Assembly (NCBI GenBank): GCA_039944855.1
Contig: JBDUXZ010000040.1
Location: 17,598-81,597 of the forward strand
Length of the DNA stretch: 64,000 nucleotides
Origin: Rhodothermales bacterium
Lineage (GTDB): Bacteria > Bacteroidota > Rhodothermia > Rhodothermales > JANQRZ01
Direction of reading: 5' to 3'
Numbering within the stretch: the stretch's first letter is position 1; every line of letters starts with the position of its first letter. Shown here one piece after another: positions 53,400-61,755 of the stretch. Under the pieces are notes generated by a model. That model was given only the letters and a program-made list of their open reading frames with translations. It ran no database searches and was not told the DNA's origin. The translations under genes and the position numbers were made by a program.

Positions 53400-53407
53400 C
53401 AAAAATA
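53400..53407 (-). promoter_or_regulatory. TAnnTTTG promoter element, UPF0173 gene
   Basis: On the minus strand TATTTTTG matches TAnnTTTG exactly, 36 bases before the ATG at 53364. It lies in a short AT-rich island in GC-rich DNA. A -33 element is not evident. Confidence 0.4.
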
Positions 53408-53464
53408 TAGGCCCGCCGCGCGCTCGCGACGAGCCCTTTCGCTCGCTCGATCTTCCGCCGCGCG

Positions 53465-55153
53465 CTACCGCGTCAGCGTCATTTTGTGGGCCGCGCTGCC
53501 CTCCGGCGTTTCGAGCCGGACGAAGTAGACCCCGCTCGGCAGCCCGTCCGCCGCGAAGCGGTACTCGTGGCGGCCCGCCGGCATCGTCTCGTCGAGGAGC
53601 ACGGCGACGCGCGTCCCGGAGATGTCCCACACCGAGAGCCGGACGGGTGCCGGCTTGGCGAGGTCGTACGTGACGACGGTGCTGCCGCGGAACGGGTTCG
53701 GCGAGTTGCCGACGATCGCGACGGCGGAGCCTTCGCCTTCGCCGAGGCCGAGCTTGAGCGTGCCGGAGACGCGCTCGGCGACGCCCATTGCCGACTGCCG
53801 GATGCGGTAGTAGAGCACCTGCCCGTCCGGCGGGAGGTCGGTGTACGCGAAGCGGGCCGAGCCGTCGGCCGTCTCCCCGACGCGCTCCGCCGCCCGCACC
53901 GTGCCGACGGCCTCGAACCGCTGCCCGTCCGTCGAGCGCTCGACGCGGAACTCGTCGGCGCGGCGGTCCTTCGTCGCCCACGTCAGCGTCACGATGCCCT
54001 GCTCGACGGAGGCTTCGAGAGACTCGACGGGGAACACGAACGAGAGGCTGGAGGGCACGCGGACGCGCGTCGCCGGCACCGCGACGAGCACGTCGGGCGG
54101 GAGCGGCTCGTCGAAGCCGAGGCGGAAGACGCCCTCCGGGACGGCGTCGAGCGGGACGCGCATCGTGCGCCGGAGCGTGACGGCCGGGCGGGCGGCGTTC
54201 CACAGGCGGAGCTCGTCGAGCTGGCCGGAGAACAGGCGGGGCTGCGCGGCGCCGGGCCGCTCCGGCCGCCCGCCGAGCGCGAGCGACATCGTATTGAGCA
54301 TCCCCGTCACCTCCTCGCTGCGCAGCGAGTCCACGGGGAGGCCGTCCACGAACAGCCGCGCCCACCCAGCGAACGGGTCGTTCACGACGGCGACGTGGTG
54401 CCAGCGACCGTCCGCGACGGGGTCCTTCGACGCCATCGCTTCGTGCTGGCCCGGCCGGCCGCGGTAAAACACGAGCCGCCCGCGCCCGTCGACGACGACC
54501 TCGACCGGGTATGGTCGGTCTTCGTTCCCGTCCCACGTCGAGAGCACGACCTCGCCGAGGCCGACGGTCTTGAGCCACATCTCCAGCGTCAATGCGTCGC
54601 GCGGGTCGAGGCTGGGGAGCGCGCGGCGGCGGATCGCGACGGGCGGGGCGCCGGATTCGAGCTGGAACGCGCGGTTGCGGCTCGCCGACATGGCCTCGCG
54701 CACGTAGACCTGCCACTCCTCCGTGCCCGAGGGCTGCGCGCGCCCGGCGAGGATGGGAGCGATGCGGACGGTGTGATACCCGAGCGACGGACCGGCCGTG
54801 AGCCCCACCACGAACGTCTGCACGCCCCGAAGCGGCTGCGACGCCGTGGCTTCGACCTCGCCGACCTCGCCCGCCACGTCGAGGGATACGGGGGCGGTCG
54901 TGCCCGAGCGGATGGCTTCGACGCTGCGGACGGACCACCCGGCCGGCACCTCGATCTGCACGCCCTCGACGGGCTCCGCGCCACCCCACTGCACGAAGGC
55001 GTTGACGCGCTGCCCCGCATCGAGCGGATCAGCCGACTGGTCGACCGAGAGCTGCCCGAACGCGGGGGACGCGAGGAGCAGGGCAGCCAGGATCAGACAA
55101 CGCGTAGCAAGAGCGCGAATAGCGTTCAAAAGCTGGGAGGATGGTCGGAACAT
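53465..55153 (-). CDS. Secreted LamG-domain protein with T9SS sorting domain
   Basis: A 562-residue protein. Signal peptide to about residue 32 (ALATRCLILAALLLASPAFG); an unnamed beta domain to about 150; a LamG/concanavalin-like domain about 160-330 (LTLEMWLKTVGLGEVVLSTW, WHHVAVVNDPFAGWARLFVDG, FSGQLDELRLWNAAR); a fibronectin-type region near 390-450; and a type IX sorting domain over the last 85 residues (NSPNPFRGSTVVTYDL, VWDISGTRVAVLL, LPSGVYFVRLETP). LamG binds carbohydrates, so surface-bound glycan binding is likely. Divergent from the flagellar operon with 261 bases between. Confidence 0.9.
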   Translation of the reverse strand: MFRPSSQLLNAIRALATRCLILAALLLASPAFGQLSVDQSADPLDAGQRVNAFVQWGGAEPVEGVQIEVPAGWSVRSVEAIRSGTTAPVSLDVAGEVGEVEATASQPLRGVQTFVVGLTAGPSLGYHTVRIAPILAGRAQPSGTEEWQVYVREAMSASRNRAFQLESGAPPVAIRRRALPSLDPRDALTLEMWLKTVGLGEVVLSTWDGNEDRPYPVEVVVDGRGRLVFYRGRPGQHEAMASKDPVADGRWHHVAVVNDPFAGWARLFVDGLPVDSLRSEEVTGMLNTMSLALGGRPERPGAAQPRLFSGQLDELRLWNAARPAVTLRRTMRVPLDAVPEGVFRLGFDEPLPPDVLVAVPATRVRVPSSLSFVFPVESLEASVEQGIVTLTWATKDRRADEFRVERSTDGQRFEAVGTVRAAERVGETADGSARFAYTDLPPDGQVLYYRIRQSAMGVAERVSGTLKLGLGEGEGSAVAIVGNSPNPFRGSTVVTYDLAKPAPVRLSVWDISGTRVAVLLDETMPAGRHEYRFAADGLPSGVYFVRLETPEGSAAHKMTLTR

Positions 55154-55364
55154 GGCCTCGGCGCGCCGAAGCGGCTCGCAAGGTAGGGGTTCGGGCAGGA
55201 GCAAGTCAACCGCTTCAACGGGGGAGGACCGGCCGTTCGCGCCCGCCGCTCGTCTCCGCCTGCTCGTCCAGCGGTGCCTCGACTCCGGCAAATCGTACCG
55301 CCCCGCACCGGGAAAAAAGTGCCGCGCGGCAGCCCTCACCGCTGCGTATCACGCCCCACGGCGG

Positions 55365-55381
55365 TTGGCAGCCCCTTTGAC
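55365..55381 (+). promoter_or_regulatory. Sigma-54-like site upstream of the flagellar operon
   Basis: TTGGCAGCCCCTTTGAC has the YTGGCA -24 part and TTG -12 part spaced as in sigma-54 promoters, but the final GC is GA and inner bases differ from consensus. It lies 34 bases before the flgF ATG. Sigma-54 control is common for flagellar middle genes; evidence here is partial. Confidence 0.3.
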
Positions 55382-55414
55382 AGAGCGGGGGCGACCACCT
55401 TCCCTCTACCCCCC

Positions 55415-56131
55415 ATGCTCCTCCGCCTCCGCAACGCCGCCGCCTCCATGTCGGAGATGAACCGGCAACAGGAACGCACCGCGAACAACCTCGCGAACGC
55501 CAACACCGTCGGCTTCCGCCGCGACCGGACGTTCACCGACGTCCTCAGCAACCGCATCGACGCCGAGGGCAACCCCATCAGCCGCCGCACGACGACGCAG
55601 TGGGCCGACTCGCAGCAGGGCGCTTTCGAGGCCACGGGCAACCCGCTCGACGTCGCCCTCGGCGGCGAGGGCTTCCTCGTCGTCACCGACGACGCCGGGG
55701 CCACGCGCTACACCCGCGCCGGCCGGCTCACCCCGATGCCGGACGGGACGCTCATGACGCCCGACGGCTTCACCGTCCAGGGCGCCGACGGCCCGATCCA
55801 GCTCCCGCCCACCGGCGGCGACATCGCCATCACGGCCGAAGGCGCGATCCGCGTCGGCGGCGAACAGGTCGGTGCGCTTCAGCTCGTCGGCTTCCCCGAG
55901 GGGACGGCGTTCGAGCGGCTCGACGGCGCCACGTTCGCCACGAACGCCGCGCCCGAACCGCTCGCCGAGCCCGACGTGCGGCAGGGGTTCATCGAGACGA
56001 GCAACGTGAATCCGCTCGCGGAGATGACCGACATGATCACGCACTTCCGCCTGTTCGAGTCGCAGCAGAAGATGCTCCAGACGACGGACCAAACCCTCGG
56101 CGCCATCACCCGCGACCTCGGCACGTTCTAG
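55415..56131 (+). CDS. flgF: Flagellar proximal rod protein FlgF
   Basis: A 238-residue rod/hook-family protein. The N-terminal rod signature ERTANNLANANTVGFRRDR is clear, and the C-terminal FIETSNVNPLAEMTDMITHF is the matching end motif. The middle domain (VALGGEGFLVVTDDAGATRYTRA) is short, so FlgF fits better than FlgG; the next gene is the longer FlgG. It is exported by the flagellar type III system and forms part of the rod. First gene of the operon. Confidence 0.87.
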   Translation: MLLRLRNAAASMSEMNRQQERTANNLANANTVGFRRDRTFTDVLSNRIDAEGNPISRRTTTQWADSQQGAFEATGNPLDVALGGEGFLVVTDDAGATRYTRAGRLTPMPDGTLMTPDGFTVQGADGPIQLPPTGGDIAITAEGAIRVGGEQVGALQLVGFPEGTAFERLDGATFATNAAPEPLAEPDVRQGFIETSNVNPLAEMTDMITHFRLFESQQKMLQTTDQTLGAITRDLGTF

Positions 56132-56163
56132 CGCCGCGCGCTCGTAAAGCCCCAGCACACCTC

Positions 56164-56191
56164 GTAGAGACGCAGCATGCTGCGTCTCTAC
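56164..56191. repeat. Perfect 28-bp palindrome between flgF and flgG
   Basis: Each arm is GTAGAGACGCAGCA and its reverse complement, joined without a loop. It lies in the 87-base gap between flgF and flgG, 33 bases after the flgF stop. The same kind of sequence (GTAGAGACG...CGTCTCTAC) is known as a scattered palindromic repeat in other phyla. Confidence 0.88.
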
Positions 56192-56218
56192 CTCTCCCCC
56201 ACCGCACCCTCAACTTCT

Positions 56219-57001
56219 ATGCTTCGAGCCCTCCGCACCGCCGCCCTCGGGATGAGCGCCCAGCAGAAAGGCGTGGACAACACGGCGAACAACCTCGCGA
56301 ACGCCAACACAACGGGCTACAAGCGCTCGTCGATCGTCTTCCAGGACCTCCTCTACCAGAACGTGCAGGCGCGCGGCGAGGAGTCCGGCGGCGCCGCTCC
56401 GGCCTCGATGCAGATGGGCCACGGCGCCACGGCGATCGCGACGGTCCGCAACTTCGAGCAGGGCGGCCTCGCCGAGACCGGCAACGCCCTCGACGTCGCC
56501 ATCAACGGCGACGGGTTCTTCCAGGTCCGCAAGCCCGACGGCATGATCGCCTTCACGCGCGACGGCACGTTCGCCCTCAGCGCCGAGGGCGAGCTCGTCA
56601 CGCAGACCGGCCTCCCGCTCGAACCCGACATCGCGATCCCGGCGGAAGCGACCAACATCCACATCAGCCAGGACGGGATCGTCTCGGCGCGGATGCAGGG
56701 CGAGCCGGAGCCCATCGAGCTCGGCCAGCTCGAACTCGCGCGGTTCGCGAACCCCGGCGGGCTCGGCAGCCTCGGCGGCAACCTCTTCGAGCAGACGAGC
56801 GCCAGCGGCGAGCCGACGATCGGCCTCCCCGGCGACGACGGACTCGGGATGCTCGGCCAGGGCTTCCTCGAGACGGCGAACGTGGACGTGGTGCAGGAGA
56901 TGGTGAACCTCATCACGGCGCAGCGCGCCTACGAGCTGAACTCGAAGATGGTGACGACGAGCGAGGAGATGCTCCAGATCGCCAACAACGTCAAACGCTA
57001 G
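56219..57001 (+). CDS. flgG: Flagellar distal rod protein FlgG
   Basis: A 260-residue FlgG, normal length. MLRALRTAALGMSAQQKGVD and NTANNLANANTTGYKRSS are the N-terminal signatures; GNALDVAINGDGFFQV is the core motif; GQGFLETANVDVVQEMVN and QRAYELNSKMVTTSEEM complete the C-terminus. It forms the distal rod. Follows the palindrome at 56164 and ends 12 bases before flgA. Confidence 0.95.
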   Translation: MLRALRTAALGMSAQQKGVDNTANNLANANTTGYKRSSIVFQDLLYQNVQARGEESGGAAPASMQMGHGATAIATVRNFEQGGLAETGNALDVAINGDGFFQVRKPDGMIAFTRDGTFALSAEGELVTQTGLPLEPDIAIPAEATNIHISQDGIVSARMQGEPEPIELGQLELARFANPGGLGSLGGNLFEQTSASGEPTIGLPGDDGLGMLGQGFLETANVDVVQEMVNLITAQRAYELNSKMVTTSEEMLQIANNVKR

Positions 57002-57013
57002 CGTTCCACGGTA

Positions 57014-57706
57014 ATGCGCCTCTCGCTCTCGGCCTTCGTACTCCTGACTCTGCTCGTGGCGGCGGCTCCCGCCCTCACGCTGCAGGCGGCGGCCGAGCGC
57101 GCCCTCGCCGCCCGCTTCCCCGACGACGCCGAGCGGCTCCGCGTCCGCGTCCTCCGCACCGGCGGCGACGTGGACGCCGCGGCCCCGATTCGCGTCGTCC
57201 TCCCCGGCGGCGCAGCGATCCCGCGCGGCCACACCCAAGTGGACGTGCTCGCCGAGACACCGAACGGCTGGCAGAAAACGGGATGGGCCCTCCTCCACGT
57301 CGCCCACTACGACTCCGTCGTGGTGGCACGGCGCGCGGTGGGACGCGGCGAGCCCGTCGCCCCGGCCGACCTCGGGACGGTGTGGACCGAGACGACGACG
57401 TTCCACGGCGAGCCGCTCCGCGCCGCCGACCTCCGCGCCCTCGGCGACGACCTCCGCGCCGACCGCTCCCTCCGCGCCGACCGCGCGCTCCGACGCGGCG
57501 ACCTCCGCCCGCCCTTCGCCGCCGACACCGGCGACGCCGTGACGATGCGCTACCGCCGCGGCACCCTCACGCTCGCCGTCCCCTGCCACGCCCGCGAGCC
57601 CGGCGCGGTCGGCGACGAAATCCGCCTCTACAACGCCACCACCGATGCCACGTACCGCGCGCGCCTCACCGCGCCCGGCGAGGCCGAGTGGATAGTCACC
57701 CTCTAA
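57014..57706 (+). CDS. flgA: Flagellar P-ring assembly chaperone FlgA
   Basis: A 230-residue exported protein: signal peptide to about residue 20, then an SAF-like and C-terminal beta domain (GWALLHVAHYDSVVVARRAV, RRGDLRPPFAADTGDAVTMR). FlgA guides P-ring (FlgI) assembly in the periplasm. The identification rests on the SAF pattern, RRxxxxGxxL-like ending and on position between flgG and flgH. Ends two bases before flgH. Confidence 0.82.
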   Translation: MRLSLSAFVLLTLLVAAAPALTLQAAAERALAARFPDDAERLRVRVLRTGGDVDAAAPIRVVLPGGAAIPRGHTQVDVLAETPNGWQKTGWALLHVAHYDSVVVARRAVGRGEPVAPADLGTVWTETTTFHGEPLRAADLRALGDDLRADRSLRADRALRRGDLRPPFAADTGDAVTMRYRRGTLTLAVPCHAREPGAVGDEIRLYNATTDATYRARLTAPGEAEWIVTL

Positions 57707-57708
57707 CT

Positions 57709-58278
57709 ATGCCCATGCCCGCCCGCCTCCTCGTACTCGTCCTCCTGCTCGGCGTGTCGCACGCCGCCGCCGCGCAGTCCCTCTTCTCCGACCCCAAGGC
57801 CGCCCGCGTCGGCGACCCGCTCACCGTCGTGCTCGCCGAGCGGACGGCGGCGAGCAGCCGCAGCCAGTTCGAGGACCGCTCGCAGGCCGGCGTCAACGGC
57901 AGCGCGAGCGCGGAAGGCGGGCAGTTCGCCCTCGACGCGAACGTGAGCCAGAACGCCGCCGCCCAGAACCAGGCCGTCCAGAGCGACCTCCTCAGCGGCA
58001 CGATCACGGCCGTCGTCGTGGGCGTCGACGCGACGGGCAACCTTCAGATCGAGGGCGAGCGGACGCTCCACGTCAACGGCGTCACCCACCTCATGAAGGT
58101 GTCCGGGACGGTCCGCCCGCTCGACGTGACCTACGACAACACGGTCCTCTCCTTCCAGATCGCGAATGCGGACGTGGAGTACCGGCAGAAGGGAATCGGG
58201 TCCAAGTTCCTCCGCCCCGGCACGCTCCTCAAAGCCGCCGCCGCGGCCCTCCTCGGCGCCGCCCTCTTCCTCGGGTGA
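57709..58278 (+). CDS. flgH: Flagellar L-ring protein FlgH (no lipobox)
   Basis: A 189-residue FlgH. The family signatures are LFSDPKAARVGDPLTVVLAE near the start and DLLSGTITAVVVGVDATGNL, then LQIEGERTLHVNGVTHLMKV. The signal peptide ends AAAAQS and there is no cysteine anywhere in the protein, although FlgH is normally a lipoprotein. The C-terminus is a hydrophobic Ala/Leu stretch (LLKAAAAALLGAALFLG) that might replace the lipid anchor. Two bases after flgA, so co-transcribed. Confidence 0.88.
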   Translation: MPMPARLLVLVLLLGVSHAAAAQSLFSDPKAARVGDPLTVVLAERTAASSRSQFEDRSQAGVNGSASAEGGQFALDANVSQNAAAQNQAVQSDLLSGTITAVVVGVDATGNLQIEGERTLHVNGVTHLMKVSGTVRPLDVTYDNTVLSFQIANADVEYRQKGIGSKFLRPGTLLKAAAAALLGAALFLG

Positions 58279-58319
58279 GTGCTCTTGGCTTGAGGCTCTT
58301 GGCTTTTAGCCTTCGCCGC

Positions 58320-58352
58320 CAGCCAACAGCTATCAGCCAACAGCCAACAGCT
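58320..58352. repeat. Degenerate repeat with AGCCAACAGC words, flgH-flgI gap
   Basis: The gap 58279-58360 holds repeated AGCCAACAGC words (CAGCCAACAGCTATCAGCC, then AACAGCCAACAGC), a type of scattered intergenic repeat. CTTGGCTTGAGGCTCTTGGC just before is a second short repeat. No hairpin of note. Confidence 0.5.
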
Positions 58353-58360
58353 TTCCGCCC

Positions 58361-59482
58361 ATGCTCCGCCTCTCCGCCTCCTTCCTTCTTCTCACCGTCG
58401 TCCTCGCCCTCAGCGCCGAGGCGACGGCCCAGAGCACGGGCACGGCCCGGCTCAAAGACCTCGTCGTGCTCGAAGGCGCGGCCCCCATCCAGCTCACCGG
58501 CTACGGCCTCGTCGTCGGACTCGACCGGACGGGCGACCGAGCGCGCGGCCGGCGCGGCGCGCCCTACACCGTGCAGAGCATCACGAACATGCTCCGGGCG
58601 TTCGGCATCACCGTGGACCCCGCCCTCCTCTCCGCGCGCAACGTCGCCGCCGTGATGGTGACGACGACGATGGACCCCTTCAGCGGCCCCGGCAGCCAGC
58701 TCGACGTGACGGTCTCCGCTCTCGGCGACGCCCGCTCGCTCTCCGGCGGCGTCCTCCTCCAGACGCCGCTCCTCAACCCGATCACCGGGCAGACCCATGC
58801 CACGGCGCAGGGCTCCGTCTCGACGGGCACCGTGATGGCGGCCAGCCTCGGCGCGAGTACGCGCACCGGCCCGACGAACACAGGCCGCGTCCCCGGCGGC
58901 GGCCTCGTCGTCGCCGGCACGGGCCTCGCCGTCGAGGGCACGTCGCTCGGCCTCGTCCTCAAGCAACCCGACTTCACGAACGCGAGCGCCGTCGCCGAGG
59001 CCGTCAACGGCCTGCTCGGCGGCGCCGCGACCGTCGTCCACGCTGGGCTCGTCCGCGTCGACGCGAGCGGCGACCCGGCGGGTGCCGTCGGCGTGATGGC
59101 GAAGCTCGAAGGGCTCGCCGTGACGGTCGACGTGCCGGCGCGCATCGTGATCAACGAGCGGACGGGGACGATCGTCGCCGGCGGCAACGTCCGCATCAGC
59201 GAGGTGATGGTGACCTACGGCAGCCTCGTCATCGCGACCGACGAAGAACCGTTCGTCTCCCAGCCCGGCGCGCTCGCGAACGGGCAGACCGTCGTCGGAG
59301 CCGCGGGCCGCGCCGGGATCGAGCAGGAGCAGGCGCGAAGCGTCGTGCTCCAGCCGAACTCCGACGTCGGCCAGCTCGCCGCCGCGCTCAACGAGCTCGG
59401 GCTCACCGCGACCGACGTGATCTCCATTTTCCAGGCCATCGACCGGGCCGGCGCGCTCCAGGGCGAGCTCGTGATCCTCTAG
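58361..59482 (+). CDS. flgI: Flagellar P-ring protein FlgI
   Basis: A 373-residue periplasmic ring protein: signal peptide ending ATAQ, then the family sequence RLKDLVVLEGAAPIQLTGYG and LVVGLDRTGDRARG, MLRAFGITVDPALLSARNVA, VTVSALGDARSLSGGVLLQT, and near the end INERTGTIVAGGNVRISEV, followed by the PNSDVGQLAAALNELGLTA region. Length is normal. It follows FlgH as usual. Confidence 0.96.
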   Translation: MLRLSASFLLLTVVLALSAEATAQSTGTARLKDLVVLEGAAPIQLTGYGLVVGLDRTGDRARGRRGAPYTVQSITNMLRAFGITVDPALLSARNVAAVMVTTTMDPFSGPGSQLDVTVSALGDARSLSGGVLLQTPLLNPITGQTHATAQGSVSTGTVMAASLGASTRTGPTNTGRVPGGGLVVAGTGLAVEGTSLGLVLKQPDFTNASAVAEAVNGLLGGAATVVHAGLVRVDASGDPAGAVGVMAKLEGLAVTVDVPARIVINERTGTIVAGGNVRISEVMVTYGSLVIATDEEPFVSQPGALANGQTVVGAAGRAGIEQEQARSVVLQPNSDVGQLAAALNELGLTATDVISIFQAIDRAGALQGELVIL

Positions 59483-59523
59483 CCCTTAGCGTCGCCCCTT
59501 CTCCACCGATAACTCCCACGACG

Positions 59524-59817
59524 ATGACGATCAACGCCCCGAGTGCCGCGCTCCCGACCGCCCCGGCGGACGCGACGAAGAAGCCGCGCACGGAAGCCGA
59601 AGCCGCCGAGCAGTTCGAAGCCGTGCTCGTGCGGCAGTTCGTGCAGGTGATGACGAAGGACCTGTTCCAGTCGTCGCTCGCCGGCGAAGGCGGGGTCGGT
59701 GGCGGGCAGGCCGACATGCAGCGCGACGTGCTGACCGACGCGCTCACCGATCACCTCGTTCAGAGCGGTGCCCTCCAGCTCTCGGACCTTCTCCTCCGCC
59801 AGTGGGACCGCTCCTAA
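59524..59817 (+). CDS. flgJ: Rod-binding protein FlgJ, single-domain
   Basis: A 97-residue protein matching only the N-terminal rod-binding domain of FlgJ (EAAEQFEAVLVRQFVQVMTK, then DVLTDALTDHLVQSGALQLS). The peptidoglycan hydrolase domain of enterobacterial FlgJ is absent, as in many other phyla, so another hydrolase must open the wall for the rod. Lies between flgI and flgN. Confidence 0.86.
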   Translation: MTINAPSAALPTAPADATKKPRTEAEAAEQFEAVLVRQFVQVMTKDLFQSSLAGEGGVGGGQADMQRDVLTDALTDHLVQSGALQLSDLLLRQWDRS

Positions 59818-59829
59818 CCCCCCGCCCCG

Positions 59830-60375
59830 ATGCCGCACGCTGACGCCCGCCCGACTACTCCCGACCCGCGCCCCGCCGTCGAGGCGTGGCTCGGCACGCT
59901 CGCTCGCGAGGTCGAGGCCGTGGAGCGCCTCCACACCGCGATTACGCACCAGCTCGACGCCCTCCGCGCCCGCGACCAGCAGGCAATCGAGGACACGACC
60001 GACGCCGCGAGCCAGACCGTCCACGACCTCGGCCAGCTCCGGCAAGTCGGCGAGCGGCAGAGCCGGCTCGTCGGCCGCGTCCTCGGCCTCGCGAATGCCG
60101 ATCGCGCGACGCTCGCCGCCACACTCGCCGAGCGGGACCCCGCGCTCGGCCGCCAGCTTCGGGCGGCGCTCGACGGGCTACGCGCCCGCGTCGAAGACGC
60201 CCAGGCCCGGTCGCAGGAGCTTGCCTTCGCACTCCAGATCGCCGTCAACATCGGGCAGGAGCTGTTGCAGACGTGGCAGCAGCTCGACGCCCCCGCGCCG
60301 TCGCGGGTCTACACCGCCACGGGCGGGCCCTCGCAGGCCACGCCGCCCCGCTCGTTCGTCAACCACGTAGGCTAA
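59830..60375 (+). CDS. flgN: Flagellar export chaperone FlgN
   Basis: A 181-residue, nearly all-helical protein: long coiled-coil-like helix (TLAREVEAVERLHTAITHQL), then further helices and an NIGQELLQTWQQLDAPAPSR tail. Fold, size and place before flgK fit FlgN, which chaperones FlgK and FlgL to the export apparatus. No flgM is visible beside it. Confidence 0.82.
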   Translation: MPHADARPTTPDPRPAVEAWLGTLAREVEAVERLHTAITHQLDALRARDQQAIEDTTDAASQTVHDLGQLRQVGERQSRLVGRVLGLANADRATLAATLAERDPALGRQLRAALDGLRARVEDAQARSQELAFALQIAVNIGQELLQTWQQLDAPAPSRVYTATGGPSQATPPRSFVNHVG

Positions 60376-60378
60376 GCC

Positions 60379-61734
60379 ATGAGCATCAACCGCCTCTACG
60401 AGATGAGCCGGCGTTCCTTCGGCGTGTTCTCCGCGCAGATGAACGTGGCCGGGCAGAACATCGCCAACGCGAACACCCCCGGCTACGCCCGCCGCCGCCT
60501 CACGCTCGGCACCGAAGGCCCCGGCCGGAACGGCCTCCTCATGCCGAGCGCCGGGGGCGTCGGCTCCGGCGTCACGGCGCAGCGGCTGGAGCGGATGCGC
60601 GACGGCCTCCTCGCCACGGCCGCCAACGACGCCCGCACCGGACTCGGCGGGGCCGACGAAGAGACCCGCCTCCTCGCCACGCTCGAAGGCAGCTTCGGCG
60701 TCGGCAGCGGCGCGGCGTTGCAGGACGTGATGAACGGGTTCTGGAACGGCTGGAGCGACCTCGCCAACAACCCCACCGACAGCGGCGTCCGCACCACGCT
60801 CCTCGGCCAGGCCGACACCCTCGCCGCCACGCTCCGCCGCCTCGACGACGGCATCACCCGGCTCTCCGGCGAGACGCAGACCGCGCTCGGCGAAGGCGTC
60901 GGGCAGGTCAACGGCCTCCTCGACGAGATCGCCGGGCTCAACGCCTCGATCCGCGCCTCACGCGCCGCCGGCTCGCCCGATTTCGCCGCCGAGGACCGCC
61001 GCGACGCCGCCGTCGCCGAGCTCTCCGCGTTCGCGCCCGTCCGCGTCAGCGACGGCGCCGACGGCTACACCGTCACGATCGGCGGGATGGCCGCCGTGCA
61101 GGGCGATCACGCCCTCGGCCTCACGCTCGACGTGCCGCCCGACGTGGCCGTGGCCGGCGTCCGGTTCGAAGGGACCGACGTCGCGTTCCCCACGTCGTCC
61201 GGCGGCAGCCTCGGCGCGCAGCTCAAGACGCTGCAGAAGACGCTGCCCGACACGCGGGCCGCGCTCGACGGCCTCGCCGCCGCGCTCGTGGCCGACGTCA
61301 ACGCCGCGCACAGCGCGGGCTACGGGCTCGACGGCAGCACCGGGCTCAACTTCTTCGACCCCGCCGGCGTCACCGCCGGCTCGATCCGCCTCTCCGACGA
61401 CGTCAGCGACCCCTCGGCGATTGCCGCTTCCGGTGCGCCCGACGCGCCCGGCGACTCCAGCGTCGCCTCCGCCCTCGCCGCCCTCCGCGAGGGATTCGAC
61501 GCGCAGGCCATCGACCTCACGGCCGGCGTCGGCGGGAAGCTCCGCGCGGCCCGCACCGCGGCCGGGGCACAGGCCGCGATCGTGGACCACCTCGCCGCGA
61601 TGGAAGCCGGCGTCTCCGGCGTCTCCGTGGACGAGGAGATGACGAACCTCATCGAGGCGCAGCACGCCTTCGCCGCCGCCGCCCGCGTCCTCACGACGGC
61701 CGACGAGATGATGGACACCCTCCTCGCGCTCTAA
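60379..61734 (+). CDS. flgK: Hook-filament junction protein FlgK (HAP1)
   Basis: A 451-residue FlgK: N-terminal SFGVFSAQMNVAGQNIANAN and TPGYARRRLTLG, and a C-terminal VSVDEEMTNLIEAQHAFAAA with ARVLTTADEMMDTLL. The central part is shorter than in enterobacteria. Starts 3 bases after flgN, and is co-transcribed with flgL. Confidence 0.94.
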   Translation: MSINRLYEMSRRSFGVFSAQMNVAGQNIANANTPGYARRRLTLGTEGPGRNGLLMPSAGGVGSGVTAQRLERMRDGLLATAANDARTGLGGADEETRLLATLEGSFGVGSGAALQDVMNGFWNGWSDLANNPTDSGVRTTLLGQADTLAATLRRLDDGITRLSGETQTALGEGVGQVNGLLDEIAGLNASIRASRAAGSPDFAAEDRRDAAVAELSAFAPVRVSDGADGYTVTIGGMAAVQGDHALGLTLDVPPDVAVAGVRFEGTDVAFPTSSGGSLGAQLKTLQKTLPDTRAALDGLAAALVADVNAAHSAGYGLDGSTGLNFFDPAGVTAGSIRLSDDVSDPSAIAASGAPDAPGDSSVASALAALREGFDAQAIDLTAGVGGKLRAARTAAGAQAAIVDHLAAMEAGVSGVSVDEEMTNLIEAQHAFAAAARVLTTADEMMDTLLAL

Positions 61735-61755
61735 CGCCGCTTACCCCCTGCCCCC

